Below the pieces are notes generated by a model, which searched no databases, had not been told where the DNA came from, and was given only the letters and a program-made list of their open reading frames with translations. Positions 45,731 through 56,694 of a stretch of DNA of 64,000 nucleotides are shown here, one piece after another; position 1 is the stretch's first letter, and the number at the start of each line of letters is the position of its first letter. Source of the DNA: Prorocentrum cordatum (Eukaryota; Sar; Dinophyceae; Prorocentrales; Prorocentraceae). The stretch spans positions 1,418,769-1,482,768 of the forward strand of contig CAUYUJ010022503.1 of assembly GCA_963575745.1 (NCBI GenBank), in the 5' to 3' direction. A program made the translations under genes and the position numbers.

Positions 45731-47640
45731 GTTGAGGCAGGCTGAGGCTGAGGCCGAGGCAGGCTGAGGCTGAGGCAGGCTGAGGCTGAGGCCGAGGCTG
45801 AAGGCAGACTGAGGCTGAGGCTGAAGCAGGCTGAGTCTGAGGCTGAGGCAGGCTGAGGCTGAGGCTGAGGCTGAGGCAGGCTGATGCTGAGGCAGGCTGA
45901 GGCAGGCTGAGGCTGCGTCTGAGGCTGATGCAGGCTGAGGCTGAGGCACGCTGAGGATGAGGCCGAGGCTGAAGGCAGACTGAGGCTGGGGCTGAAGCAG
46001 GCTGAGGCTGAGGCTGAGGCTGAGGCTGAGGCTGAGGCTGAGGCAGGCTGATGCTGAGGCTCTGAGGCTGAGGCTGAGGCTGATGCAGGCTGAGGCTGAG
46101 GCAGGCTGAGGCTGAGGCCGAGGCTGAAGGCAGACTGAGGCTGAGGCTGAAGCAGGCTGAGGCTGAGGCTGAGGCAGGCTGAGGCTGAGGCTGAGGCAGG
46201 CTGAGGCTGAGGCAGGCTGAGGCTGAGGCTGAGGCTGAGGCAGGCTGAGGCTGAGGCTGAGGCTGAGGCCGAGGCTGAAGGCAGACTGAGGCTGAGGCTG
46301 AGGCAGGCTGAGGCTGAGGCTGAGGCTGAGGCAGGCTGAGGCTGAGGCTGAGGCAGGCTGATGCTGAGGCAGGCTGAGGCTGAGGCTGAGGCTGATGCAG
46401 GCTGAGGCTGAGGCAGGCTGAGGCTGAGGCCGAGGCTGAAGGCAGACTGAGGCTGAGGCTGAAGCAGGCTGAGGCTGAGGCAGAGGCAGGCTGAGGCTGA
46501 GGCTGAGGCTGATGCTGAGGCAGGCTGAGGCTGAGGCTGAGGCTGATGCAGGCTGAGGCTGAGGCAGGCTGAGGCTGAGGCCGAGGCTGAAGGCAGACTG
46601 AGGCTGAGGCTGAAGCAGGCTGAGGCTGAGGCTGAGGCAGGCTGAGGCTGAGGCTGAGGCAGGCTGATGCTGAGGCAGGCTGAGGCTGAGGCTGAGGCTG
46701 ATGCAGGCTGAGGCTGAGGCAGGCTGAGGCTGAGGCCGAGGCTGAAGGCAGACTGAGGCTGAGGCTGAAGCAGGCTGAGGCTGAGGCTGAGGCAGGCTGA
46801 GGCTGAGGCTGAGGCAGGCTGATGCTGAGGCAGGCTGAGGCTGAGGCTGAGGCTGATGCAGGCTGAGGCTGAGGCTGAGGCTGAGGCTGAGGCTGAGGCT
46901 GAAGCAGGCTGAGGCTGAGGCTGAGGCAGGCTGAGGCTGAGGCAGGCAGGCTGAGGCTGAGGCAGGCTGAGAGCTGAGGCTGAGGCTGAGGCTGAGGCTG
47001 AGGCTGAGGCTGAGGCTGAGGCTGAGGCTGAAGGCTGAGGCTGAGGCTGAGGCTGAGGCTGAGGCTGAGGCTGAGGCTGAGGCTGAGCTGAGGCTGAGGC
47101 TGAGGCTGAGGCAGGCTGAGGCTGAGGCTGAGGCAGGCTGAGGCTGAGGCAGGCTGAGGCTGAGGCTGAGGCAGGCTGAGGCTGAGGCAGGCTGAGGCTG
47201 AGGCTGAGGCTGATGGGCTGAGGCTGAGGCAGGCTGAGGCTGAGGCCGAGGCTGAAGGCAGACTGAGGCTGAGGCTGAAGCAGGCTGAGGCTGAGGCTGA
47301 GGCAGGCTGAGGCTGAGGCAGGCTGGCTGCTGAGGCAGGCTGAGGCTGAGGCTGAGGCTGAGGCTGAGCAGGCTGAGGCTGAGGCTGAGGCTGAGGCTGA
47401 GGCTGAGGCTGAGGCTGAGGCTGAGGCTGAGGCTGAGGCAGGCTGATGCTGAGGCAGGCTGAGGCTGAGGCTGAGGCTGATGCAGGCTGAGGCTGGGGCA
47501 GGCTGAGGCTGAGGCCGAGGCTGAAGGCAGACTGAGTTGAGGCTGAAGCAGGCTAAGGCTGAGGCTGAGGCAGGCTGAGGCTGAGGCAGGCTGAGGCTGA
47601 GGCTGAGGCAGGCTGAGGCTGAGGCTGTGACTGCGACTGC
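45731..47640. repeat. GAGGCT hexanucleotide satellite with higher-order periodicity
   Basis: About 1.9 kb built of GAGGCT with GCAGGCT, GATGCAGGCT and one marked variant, GCCGAGGCTGAAGGCAGACT. The marker occurs at 45791, 45962, 46117, 46268, 46429, 46580, 46735, 47245 and 47514: a regular 151-171-bp higher-order unit through 46.9 kb, then a homogenised stretch of plain GAGGCT and two further markers. The 656-codon - strand frame (Ser-Ala-Ser-Ala and Pro-Gln-Pro-Gln) arises from the hexamer and is not treated as a gene. Confidence 0.95.
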
Positions 47641-48392
47641 CGTTGCCACTGCGACTGCCATCGCGAATGCGACTACGACTGCGAGAACTGCAGAATTCTA
47701 CAACAGGATTCTCATCTGAATCTTAGGGGGAATGCTTCCAGATATGCTCCTACACATCGCTGTTGGGTTGCTTTGCCGGGATGATTTGCAAGTTGAATGC
47801 GCTCCAGACTCTATCACCCAGCTCATTGTTGACTGCCGCCTCTCCTCGTGGTGTTTCACCTATCCCCCCCCATGCGCGACATGGGCCTCCGATGGAGCCG
47901 TCCGAGGCGGCTTCTGGCATCGCAGGCGACTTCGAGAGCGTGGCCGCACAGTAAGAGCTTGTCTGGGTCGTGGATCACGAGTGGCAAAATCAACGTCCAT
48001 GCGAAAAGTAATCACAGGTTCGGTTGCGACTCTCCCGATTCATCTCACACTGCCTGTTCCTTCTCATCGCTCCGCCTTCTCGGATCGGTTTTGGGGATGA
48101 GTCTGACTGTGCGGGGGTGGTTAACGGACGGCTGCACATACACACAGATCTACCAGAAGTGTCGGCCAATCCTTGCACAGAGCGTGGCTGCGTCACGTGC
48201 TCTTCTGGTGCAGGCTCGGCAGTCTGCCCGCGCCGCACTGCAAATCGCACAACCATGACATGCTCGCCAAGGCCACGTGCACTCCTCCCTCCTGAACCCC
48301 CCTCCTCATTCCCCTCCCCCTCCCCCTCCTCCCTCCCCTCCCCCTCCTCCTCCTTCTCTTCCTCCTCCTCCTCCTCCTCCTCCTCCTTGCGC
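47641..48392. other. Unassigned DNA upstream of the hydrolase gene
   Basis: A CGACTGCC-type short repeat (47630-47690), mixed DNA, then a C/T tract (48285-48387) ending just before the ATG at 48393. It may hold a promoter, a leader or an upstream intron; no promoter motif could be assigned. Confidence 0.3.
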
Positions 48393-48961
48393 ATGGAGCA
48401 CCGACCTCCGCGCTTCGGGGGCCCCTCCACATCTCCCCGCATGGATCGCGTGGAGGGCCCAACCACGCAGGTGCTGCAGTGCGGAGGTGTCCTGGTGTAC
48501 CAGCTCCTCTGTGGGCGGGAGCTCGCCGCTGACGACCCCATGGCGCGCCAGCTAGCCAACTACGTATACCTCGTCGTCAACACGCACGATCGCACTGCCA
48601 TCGCCGTCGACGCGGCGTGGGACGTGGAGGGGCTTTACGGGCTTGCCTCGGCGCTCGGGGTCACGATCCGCGGCGCCATCTACACCCACGGCCACTTCGA
48701 CCACTGCGGAGGCGAGCTGCCCCCCTTCATGACCCGTGGCCGCCGCGTCTCGAAGCCAGGCGCGAGGGACATTGAGGTCCGCGGGGGTCGAGTGTGGGCG
48801 GGCCCGGGCGACGGCTCCCAGATGACGGGGCAGTGCCAACTGAGCCGGCAGCCGCTAGAGGTGGGCGACGGGGACGTGCTCGACTGCGGCGACCTCGTGC
48901 TGCACGTCATTCACACGCCTGGCCACACCCCAGGCTCGATTTGCATCTTCGCTGCGCCGCA
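48393..48961 (+). CDS. Metallo-beta-lactamase-fold hydrolase, exon A
   Basis: Codes for residues 1-189 and two bases of codon 190. The strand-rich N-terminus (NYVYLVVNTHDRTAIAVDAA, about 56-75) leads to the metal motif T98-H99-G-H101-F-D103-H104 and to H178 in HTPGHTPGSICIF. These are five of the seven zinc/iron ligands of the glyoxalase II / YcbL / ETHE1 branch of the superfamily, which hydrolyses thioesters or oxidises persulfides. The exact substrate cannot be told. The ATG at 48393 follows a pyrimidine tract and is the first Met before conserved sequence; the open frame extends upstream through that tract, and an upstream exon is possible. The exon ends at CCGCA before GTGCTT, a GT donor. 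Exon B supplies the remaining ligands in the same frame. Confidence 0.85.
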
Positions 48962-49377
48962 GTGCTTATCTGGTGAACGAACAACGCACGGCCGTACCCA
49001 AAGGGGGATCGGAAGGAGGATGACGGGGGGGGAGAGACAAGGCGGGGAAGCAAGAGAGAGAGGGGAACGGTGGGAGGACGTAGACGTAGTCGGGGACGCG
49101 AGGACGACGGCCAGAGGGGGCCAAGGCGACGGGGGAGAACCAGGGGAAGGGTGACGCGAGAGGAGGATGCCATGGGGGGCTGGCGGGCGGGCGTGGCGCG
49201 CAAGAGGAGACGGATGGGGGAATAACGAGAGGGGGAAGGGGAAGAACGGGGAGGGAGATGGGGCGGTGTACATGGGAGGGCGGGCCCCCCCTCTCTCCCC
49301 CCCCTCGTCGTCCCCTCGTGCCACGCCCGAGGCGACCGGGCGAGCCAGGGGGGGCGGTGCGGGGAAGCCGGGGGCGG

Positions 49378-49673
49378 CCTCGGAGTCTGCCGACCCGCGC
49401 CTCAAGATGTTTGGGGACGCGATGGGGGTATCCGCGCGGGTCGTCGGACCCCGAGGGTGGGCTCCCGTTCGGGCGGGGATCCCCGTCCGACAGCACGCAC
49501 CCATAGCCCCCCCCCCGGAGAGCGTCCTCGGAATCTGCTGACCCGCGCCTCCCGATTTTTGGGGACTCGCTGGGGGCATCTGTGCGGGTTGTCGGATCCC
49601 GAGTTGGGCTCCCGATCGAGCGAGGATCCCCGTCCGACAGCACGCACCCACAGCCCTCATCGAATTCCAACCC
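49378..49673 (+). repeat. Two tandem copies of a 148-bp repeat (family also at 22.3 kb)
   Basis: CCTCGGAGTCTGC at 49378 and CCTCGGAATCTGC at 49526 define a 148-bp unit. Shared blocks: GACCCGCGCCTC, TTTGGGGAC, CGGGTCGTCGGA / CGGGTTGTCGGA, and ATCCCCGTCCGACAGCACGC. A third copy lies at 22256-22365. Confidence 0.85.
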
Positions 49674-49699
49674 CGAGATTTGTAAGCGGGGGCGTTGCG

Positions 49700-51690
49700 A
49701 TTCGGTATCGAAGACGCCTACGGTGAATTACCGCCGTCACCTGCCTTTTAGGATACGCCCATGTGCCAAAACGTATGGGCAAAGTTCGGCCACGCGATTG
49801 GACCATGCTTTCCCCCAGCCGTTGTGGAAGCCCTTCGGGGAAAACGTGGGGGAGGACGAGGAGGACGAGGAGAGTGAGGAGAAAGGATGATGAGAAGAAG
49901 GATGAGGAGACCTCTTGTCAGCTTCTTGGGTCATTCTTGGGGCCACCTGGGAGCTTCCTGGGGGCCTCTTGGAGGCCTCTTGGGGGCCTCCTTGGGCCTC
50001 TTGGGAGCCCTGGGTGCTTCTTGGGGGCCTCTTTGGCCGTCTTACGGCGTTCCTGGCCCGTCTGACGCCGTCGGATGCTGTCTTGGGAGCCTCTCTGGGC
50101 CCTCTTGTGGCGCGTCAGGGCCGTCTTGCCGGCCATCTGGGGCGTCATGGAGGCCTCTTGAGCCGCCTTTGGGCCCTTTGTGGGCCGTCTTGGGAGCCTA
50201 TTGGGCCGTCATGGGGTCATCTTAGAGGCCTTTGGGGCAATCTTGGGGCGATCTTTCGGCCTCGTGGACCAGCTAAGGCCGTCGAAAAGCCGTTTCGAAG
50301 CAAATGCGGGAATCCTCCCAAACCTAAGGCAAACCCATGATTTGGGCTTCTTCTGGCCTTCCTGGGGGACCTCTTGGAGGCCTTTTGAGCCGTCTTGGAG
50401 GCCTCTTGGGGGCGTCTTGGGCCGTCTTAGGCCATCTTGTGCCGTCTTGGGCCGTCTTCCGGGCATCTCGGGGCCTTCTTGGGTTTTTGTAGGAGCCATC
50501 TTGGTTGTTTTGGAGGCATCTTGGAGGCATCTTGGCGGCCATCTTGTGCGTTCTTGTGCGAGAAAGGCATCGGCATGTACATTTTCCGCGTGGCCGGTGC
50601 AATGGACCAAAGCCCCAGGGGGAACGTACGCCGGGCACCCTTGTGGCAAGACCACGGGGCGGCGGATCGAAGATGCCTACAGTACGGCGAATCACCCCCG
50701 ATCCCTACCTTCTTGGAGGCGCCTGTGTGGCCGAAAGTTGAGCTGGAGCTATCGGACCATGTGTTCCCCCCAGCTGTCGTTGAAACCTTTCTCGAGGAAA
50801 ACAGGAGGAAGAGGAGAATGAGGATAATGAGAAGTGAGTAGGAGGAGGAGGAGGTGGAGGAGGAGGAGGACGACGAGGAGGAGGAGGAGGAAGAGGAGGA
50901 GGAGGAGGAGGACGACGACGACGAGGACTTTTCTTGGAAACCTCACGGGGCACTCTTGGAGCCTCCTGGAAGCATCCTGGGGGCTTCTTGGAGGCCTCTT
51001 GGGAGCCTCCTTGGGCCTCTTTGTAGCCTTTTGGGGCTTGTTCGAGGCCGCTTTGGCTTCCTTAGGGCGTTCCTGGCTCGTCTGACGCCGTCGGAAGCCG
51101 TCTTTGATGCCTCTCTGAAGCGACTTGGGGCCTTGGGGCGCTTCAGGGCCGTCTTGGAGGCCACTTGGGCGTCTTGGAGTCCTCTTCGGCCGGCTTGAGC
51201 TCTCGTGTGGCCGTCTTGGAGGTTTATTGGGCCGTCATGGGGTCATCTTGGAGGCCTTTGGGGCCATCTTGGGGCGATCTTGGGGGCCTCTTGGGCCGTC
51301 TTGGGCCGTCGGAAGGCCGAAAATAACCAAGGGGCAGCATCCTTCGAAAATCCAAGGGAATCAACAATTTTGGCCTCTTCGGGCCCACCTGGAGGATCTC
51401 TTGGAGGCCTTTTGAGCCGTCTTGGGCCGTCTTGAAGGCTTCTTGGGCGGACTTGGAGGTATCTTGGACCCTCTTGGGTCGTCTAGGAAGCTATTTTGGA
51501 TCATCCTGGGCGAACTTAAAGGTGCCCGCCTTAAAGGCTACCTGGGGCCCACCTGGAGCAGAAAAATCCTTGTCAACCGGCTCCAGGCAAGCGTCCCGGA
51601 TGGCCAGCGCAATGGACCGAAACCTCAGGGGGAGATTCAGAAAGAACCAACAACCACCAGACATTTAGCACGCTGGGCACTTCTGTGGCG
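49700..51690 (+). repeat. Two diverged copies of an approximately 1-kb unit in the intron
   Basis: Paired landmarks: GAAGACGCCTACGGTGAATT (49710) with GAAGATGCCTACAGTACGGC (50669); GGACCATGCTTTCCCCCAGC (49800) with GGACCATGTGTTCCCCCCAG (50755); GGAGGCCTTTTGAGCCGTCT near 50377 and again near 51400; GCAATGGACCAAAGCCCCAG (50600) with GCAATGGACCGAAACCTCAG (51610). Between landmarks both are filled with TCTTGGAGGCC / GGGCCGTCTTG words. Related DNA occurs at 54780-55040 and 57460-57900. Confidence 0.8.
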
Positions 51691-52009
51691 AGACCACGGC
51701 CCCCAGCTCGCCTGGTCGCCGCGGGCGTGGCACGAGGGGAAGGGAGGGGGTGAAGAGAGGGGGGCGGCCGGTCCTCCTACCCCACCCCCAGTCTCCCTTC
51801 CTGTCCCTCCCCTCCCCTCTCTTGGCATTCTGCTATCCGTCTCCTCTCGCTCGTTTGCCCCTCCCGCCCGCCCCCCAGTGCCCTCTCTCTTTCTTCCCTC
51901 ACCGCCTCGCCCCTCCGACCCCCCTGTGCGCATGGGCGTGCGTTCTTCTTTCACCATTCTCGCCCCGCGGCCCGATCGGCGCCTCACCGTTCAAGGAGAC
52001 CCTCACCAG

Positions 52010-52808
52010 GTGCGAGGCTGGGCTGCTGATCACGGGAGACACCGTGTTCGTCGGCAGCTGCGGGCGCACCGACCTCCCCGGGTCGGACCAGGAGCAGATG
52101 TTCGCGTCCCTCTCGCGCCTCAGCAAGCTCGACCCGTCCGTGTTGGTCTTGCCGGGGCACAACTATTCCGAGCTGCCGTTCAACTCCGTGGGGGCGGAGC
52201 GGGCGCAGAACCAGATGATGAGGATGGGCATGTCGCAGAAGCCTTCCCCGCCCAGGCTGCCTCCCTGTGTGCTGTGTGACAACCGGGGAGCGTGTGGACC
52301 CAAGGGCCTCAAGATCGGGCGCAAGGTGCGGATCAAGGGCCTCACCTCCGACGCAGGGAGGAAGTTGAACGGGCAGCCCGGCGTCGTGACTGGCTTTGCC
52401 AGCGACAAGGGTCGCTACGCAGTGAGGCTCATCTCGCGGCCCGAGGTGAAGTGCCTTCAGCCAGACAACGTGGAGTCGGTCCCGAGCGGCGAAACCTGTG
52501 ATGCCCCCGAGCCCGAGCAGAAGGAGGCTCAGGCCCCGCCAACGCCGCGCGAGTTTGTGGATGCGGCGATAGCCCTCATCGACAATGCCACGTCGGATGA
52601 GAAGGTTCGAATGAGCCGCCTCGAGGGACCGCTCGATTGGGGCAGCAGGGACCCCCGCTGGATTCTGCTGACCACGCGGCTCCTGAACGGGGGCAATGCA
52701 CGAGCTGCGTTCGGCGTCGCGCTGCCAGAAGTCATATCACTTCTTACTCAAGAGTTCGATCCGAAGTGGAGGACAATGGTGTCAGAGTTTCTCGTAAGTG
52801 AGCTGTGA
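52010..52808 (+). CDS. Metallo-beta-lactamase-fold hydrolase, exon B
   Basis: Completes the protein, 455 residues in all as modelled. It opens with LLITGDTVFVGSCGRTDLPG, giving the bridging D200 and the GRTDLPG(S/G)D signature of YcbL/GloB2-type hydrolases, then LVLPGHN with H240. With exon A all seven metal ligands are present, so the fold should be active. A dinoflagellate-type SH3/KOW-like module follows (about 268-325: KIGRKVRIKGL, LNGQPGVVTGF, GRYAVRLISRP, CLQPDNVESV). The tail is a helical domain of unknown role (FVDAAIALIDNATSDEKVRM to EFLVSEL). The stop is TGA at 52806-52808. Fusion of a hydrolase to this module is not standard for bacterial or animal relatives. No organelle signal could be judged, since the true N-terminus is uncertain. 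Confidence 0.87.
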
Positions 52809-53400
52809 CAGGGGCGCTGTTGATATAAAAGTGGCAAGCTGCAACTCCCGCTAGTAAGTGTCTAGCTATTGCGGGAACTCGAGCACGCTGGCATCCATCA
52901 TCTTGCTCCGTGGTCCCACCGCCCCGACCCTCTCCCGATCCTCTCCCTCGCTGTTGTCGTCGTCTTGCTCGTCGTCGTCGTCGTCGTCGTCGTCGTCTCT
53001 ATCTTTTTCTGTTTCTCTCTCTCTCTATTGTGCTGGTGCCAGCCTTCGCAAAGGGGCGGGTGGTACTTGCCCCCCAAAGAATTGTAAGGATTCTTTTCTT
53101 CGGGTTCAGAGGGTGAGAAGTAGCGTCGGCAGCAAACATACATCGAGTGGCCTCCGGCCCATCCTGTCGCCGTGCCTGGGTTGTGGAGGCGGTGCGCAGT
53201 GGGAGTCTGGTCGGGGGCACCTCGCGATCTTGGAAAGAGCGTCTTCTTAGCCCGCTGGGAGGAAGTCGGGGTGGTGGGGGGAGGGGGGCGGTCCCCTCCA
53301 AAGTCCTGGGGGGAAGTTCGAACGTTCCCCCCCTCTCTACCCCTCCCCACGCCTCCAATTGAGGACGTGTCCCACCCGCCGCCCGACAGACTCGTCCACG
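52809..53400. other. 3' region of the hydrolase gene and unassigned DNA
   Basis: The 3' untranslated region presumably lies here. Contains a (GTC)n run at 52960-52998. No poly(A) signal could be assigned; dinoflagellates usually lack AATAAA. Confidence 0.35.
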
Positions 53401-53886
53401 ACGACGTGTCCCCCGCACGCCCGACACGCCCGCGACGACGACGGCAGCGACGACGGCGACGGCGACGACGACTAAGCCGACGCCTACTACGCCGACGACG
53501 ACGACGACGAGCGACGACGACGACGACGAGCGACGAGCGACGAGCGATGATAACGAGCGACGACAGCGACGAGGACCAGCGACGACGACGATGAGCGATG
53601 ATGACGACGACTACGACTACGACGACGATGAGCGACGACGACGGCGAGCGACGAGTGACGACGAGCGACGACGAGGAAGAAGGCGAGCGACGACAACGAT
53701 GACGACGACGACCACGATGATGACGGCAACGACGACGAGCGATACCGACGCCGACTACGCCGGCGACGACGACGTAGACGAGCGACGACGAGCGACGAGC
53801 GACGACGACGTCGATTTGCGACGACGACGACGTCGATCAGCGACGACGACAACGAGCGACGACAGCGACGTCGATGACGTCGATCA

Positions 53887-53933
<47 letters not shown>

Positions 53934-54544
53934 TACGGCGAGCAACGATGACGACGACGACGATGAGCGATACCGACGACGACCAGCGACGATGACGACG
54001 ACGAACGACGACGATAACGAGCGACGACGACGAAGATCAACGACGACGACGACGAGCGACGAGTGACGACGTCGACGGGCGAAGACGATAGCGACGAGCG
54101 ACGACGATGACCACGACGATGACGACGACGACCACGATTATGACAACGACGACGAGCGATACCGACGCCGACTACGCCGGCGACGAAGACGTAGACGAGC
54201 GACGACGAGGGACGAGCGACGACGACGTCGATCTGCGACGACGACGACGACGTCGATCAGCGACGACGACGACGAGCGACGTCAGTGACGACGACGTCAA
54301 TCAGCGACGACGGCGACGAGCGACGAAAGCAACGACGACGACGACGACGAGCGACGATAACGACGAAGACGACAAGCGATACCGACGCCTATAACGCCGA
54401 TGACGACGACGAGCGACGATGTCGATGACGACGACGACGAGCGCTGACGACGAAGGCGACGAGTCATACCGTCGACGACGACGACGAGCGACAAACGATG
54501 ACGACGACGAAAATGACGGCGACGACAATGACGACGAGCGATGC

Positions 54545-54576
<32 letters not shown>

Positions 54577-54601
54577 TGTGCCGACGACGACGACGAAGAC
54601 A

Positions 54602-54632
<31 letters not shown>

Positions 54633-54660
54633 GGAGGAGGACGATGACGACGATGTGTGC
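53401..54660. repeat. CGA/GAC microsatellite with internal duplication
   Basis: About 1.26 kb of ACG/GAC triplets. A block with GAGCGATACCGACGCCGACT, CGCCGGCGACGA and GACGTCGATxTGCGACGACG occurs at about 53735-53830 and again at 54150-54245, a duplication of about 415 bp. Asp-, Thr-, Arg- or Val-rich frames are artefacts. Confidence 0.95.
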
Positions 54661-55967
54661 CGGCGGCGAGGGGGGACAGGTAAAGGGGGATTCCTCGCCG
54701 TGGAGGAGGGGGTCTTTCATACAGGGGGGGTGCGATGAGAATCCACGCGACTAAAGCGAAGGCTCTTTCTCATTTTGGGATTTGGCCCTCGTGTGGGTTT
54801 ATTGGGGGCTTGATTGGGGCGTCTTGAGGGCCTCCCAGGAGGCTATCGGAAGGCTCGTGGGTGTATCTTGAGGGCCTCTGGGGAGTCTCTGGGGTCTTAG
54901 GTCCATCTTTGCGAGGAGGCTTACGGCGGTCTGGAGGTAATGCACTTTTAGCGCCACTCTTCAGCCGTCTTGGGGGCCTCTAAGACCACTTTCGGCTGCC
55001 TCCTGGCCATCCTGGGGCAGTCTTTGGAGCCTCTTGGACCGTCACCGAGAAGGCCAGAATCTGGAAATGGTGCCAGACCATGCGTGTGTCGGAGCTGATG
55101 CTGGGTTGTGAGGTCAATCCCGACATTGTGACGAACGTTTCTTTCAATCTGGCTTCGCCAATGACGCAGCAGGGCGGGGTAGTTCGGAGCAGCAGTACTC
55201 CAACTACTCCGCGCACGGAGTAAATGTACTCCGGGAACTATTCCGCGCACTTTTTATGGTGTGGCGCGGCGTAGCTCCCGATTCAGCTTTGGTTGACAGA
55301 ATTAGAAATATCAGGCAGATCGGAAACCTTTCCGCCGAATGACGCCATGATCACAATGCTCGGAATGTTAAGAGGGACGGGAGATATCTTCGCCATAGCA
55401 AGTTGAAGAAACTTCTGTCACGGCTGTGGAGAGCCTCCATGACGGTCCGCGATGTTCCAAAGATGACCCCCCCGCTGCGACCTTAGAACAAGTTTGATGA
55501 TATGATTAGCCAGTCTGCAAAGGCCTCTGACTGGGTCAAGCGACGTGCCCCCAAAGTGCCCCGACGCGCCCAGAAGCACCAGACAGACTTGTGAGTTGAG
55601 GGTCGGGGCCTTGGATGAGCAGTTTCACAGCTAACGTTGGAGGCTCAATTGGGCCTGACGACACTCCACTTAGCGCCTACGGCACGGTGGTGGATGAATC
55701 ATGACTGGTGATCCTGGTTTGGGTGCCGCTCCCAGCCAAACCGCGCAGCCCCATAGCGAAAGACCTCGGTTCAGATGGGCGCTGGCCGAATCATCGGTCG
55801 ATTTCGCGACACTTGGGATGCAGTGGTCAGCGTTTCGGGAAAACGCGCGGGTTCCAGCCAGATCTTGGGCCCAGGAGGGGCCATCACCCCCGCGTTCCCC
55901 GCTCTTGCTCCTTCCAGTGACGCCAGCATCGAGCATGTACTCCCTCGCGCAGATGCATCATGAGCCT
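54661..55967. other. Unassigned DNA; CTTGGAGGCC repeat block at its start
   Basis: 54780-55040 belongs to the TCTTGGGGGCCTCT family also found in the hydrolase intron. At 55196-55247 the words ACTCCGCGCACGGAGTA and TATTCCGCGCAC make a short imperfect repeat. No gene recognised. Confidence 0.35.
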
Positions 55968-56694
55968 GTTTCTCTATTGCTTGGGCCATAACGCGCATTG
56001 TGGCCCCCCCCCGCCCTCCCTCCCCTCCCATAACATAACGCTCCGGCCCCCAGTGCGCATCCGGCACTGCCGCCGTGCGCATAGGCATCCCCATAGGCAT
56101 CCACACAGAAATCCGCGTAGGGATCCGCATGAGGATCGCATAGAGAAATCCATGGGGATCCGCATAGGGTTCCGCATTGGGATTCCCAGGGATCCTATAG
56201 AGATCCGCATAGGGATCTGCATAGGGATCCGCACAGGGATCCGCGTGGGGATCTGCATAGGGATCCCCAGAGGCAATCGCACAGGGTTCCGCATAGGGAT
56301 CCGCATGGCAATTCGCATAGGCATCCGCATAGGGATCCGCATAGGGATCCGTGTAAGCATCAGCATGGGGATCCGCATAGGGATGAGCATAGGGATCGCC
56401 AGAGGGGTCCTCATACGGATCTGCACAGAGATCTGCATAGGGCCGGTGGTCGCGGGCAAGTTGCGATGATCTCAGGCACTTGTGGTGTTCGTAGGAGAGA
56501 GAGCAATCGGAGAAGAAGGACGATGAGGAGGAGGATGGAGGAGAGAGTTAAGGATCATACCTCTTATACGCCACGTGGAGGCAGCGACGCCTTCGCAGGT
56601 ATGTACTCGCCACAACTCCTCGTTGTCGTCGTCGTCGTCGTCGTCGTTGTCGTAGTCGTCGTCCCCATAACGCCCGTGATCGCCGCGAATAAAC
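55968..56694 (+). mobile_element. Terminal-inverted-repeat element B (0.73 kb)
   Basis: The left end GTTTCTCTATTGCTTGG, CATAACATAACGCTCC, CAGTGCG and GCACTGCCGCCGTGCGCAT matches the left end of element A at 33563-33670. The right end, a GTC tract followed by CCCCATAACGCCCGTGATCG and GAATAAAC (56625-56694), matches the right end of element A and is an imperfect inverse of its own left end. The interior is a 12-bp array. No transposase and no clear target duplication. Confidence 0.62.
56078..56450 (+). repeat. 12-bp tandem array, ATCCGCATAGGG
   Basis: About 30 degenerate units of ATCCGCATAGGG. The unit is a multiple of three, so all frames stay open (Arg-Ile-Gly-Ile on one strand, Met-Arg-Ile-Pro on the other). 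Four similar units stand at the equivalent place in element A (33661-33710). Confidence 0.95.

Larger units (their letters stand above)
48962..52009 (+). other. Intron of the hydrolase gene (3,048 bp)
   Basis: It begins GTGCTT and ends CCTCACCAG, a canonical GT-AG pair. Splicing gives codon CAG from the junction and joins FAAP to QCEAGLLITGD without loss of frame. GTGC occurs at the intron start and again as the first four bases of exon B, so the junctions carry a short direct repeat. The interior has no gene; it is made of repeats described separately (49378-49673 and 49700-51690). Confidence 0.85.

Noticed and set aside
45389-47640. CRISPR-like repeat array
   Set aside because: No constant repeat with unique spacers, no cas genes, and the DNA is eukaryotic.
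45691-47661. 656-codon protein on the minus strand rich in Ser, Ala, Leu, Pro and Gln
   Set aside because: Every residue comes from the GAGGCT hexamer, which keeps frames open by its length; no unique domain or start context.
49167-51668. Genes inside the hydrolase intron
   Set aside because: All frames follow the repeat words; the intron model joins two halves of one conserved domain in frame.
53487-53945. Val-rich minus-strand frame resembling membrane segments
   Set aside because: Arises from (GTC)n; hydrophobicity is a by-product of the triplet.
55968-56469. Secreted or antifreeze-like repeat protein of 12-bp units
   Set aside because: The frame is open because the unit is 12 bp; it lies inside a non-coding element with inverted ends and other frames are equally open.
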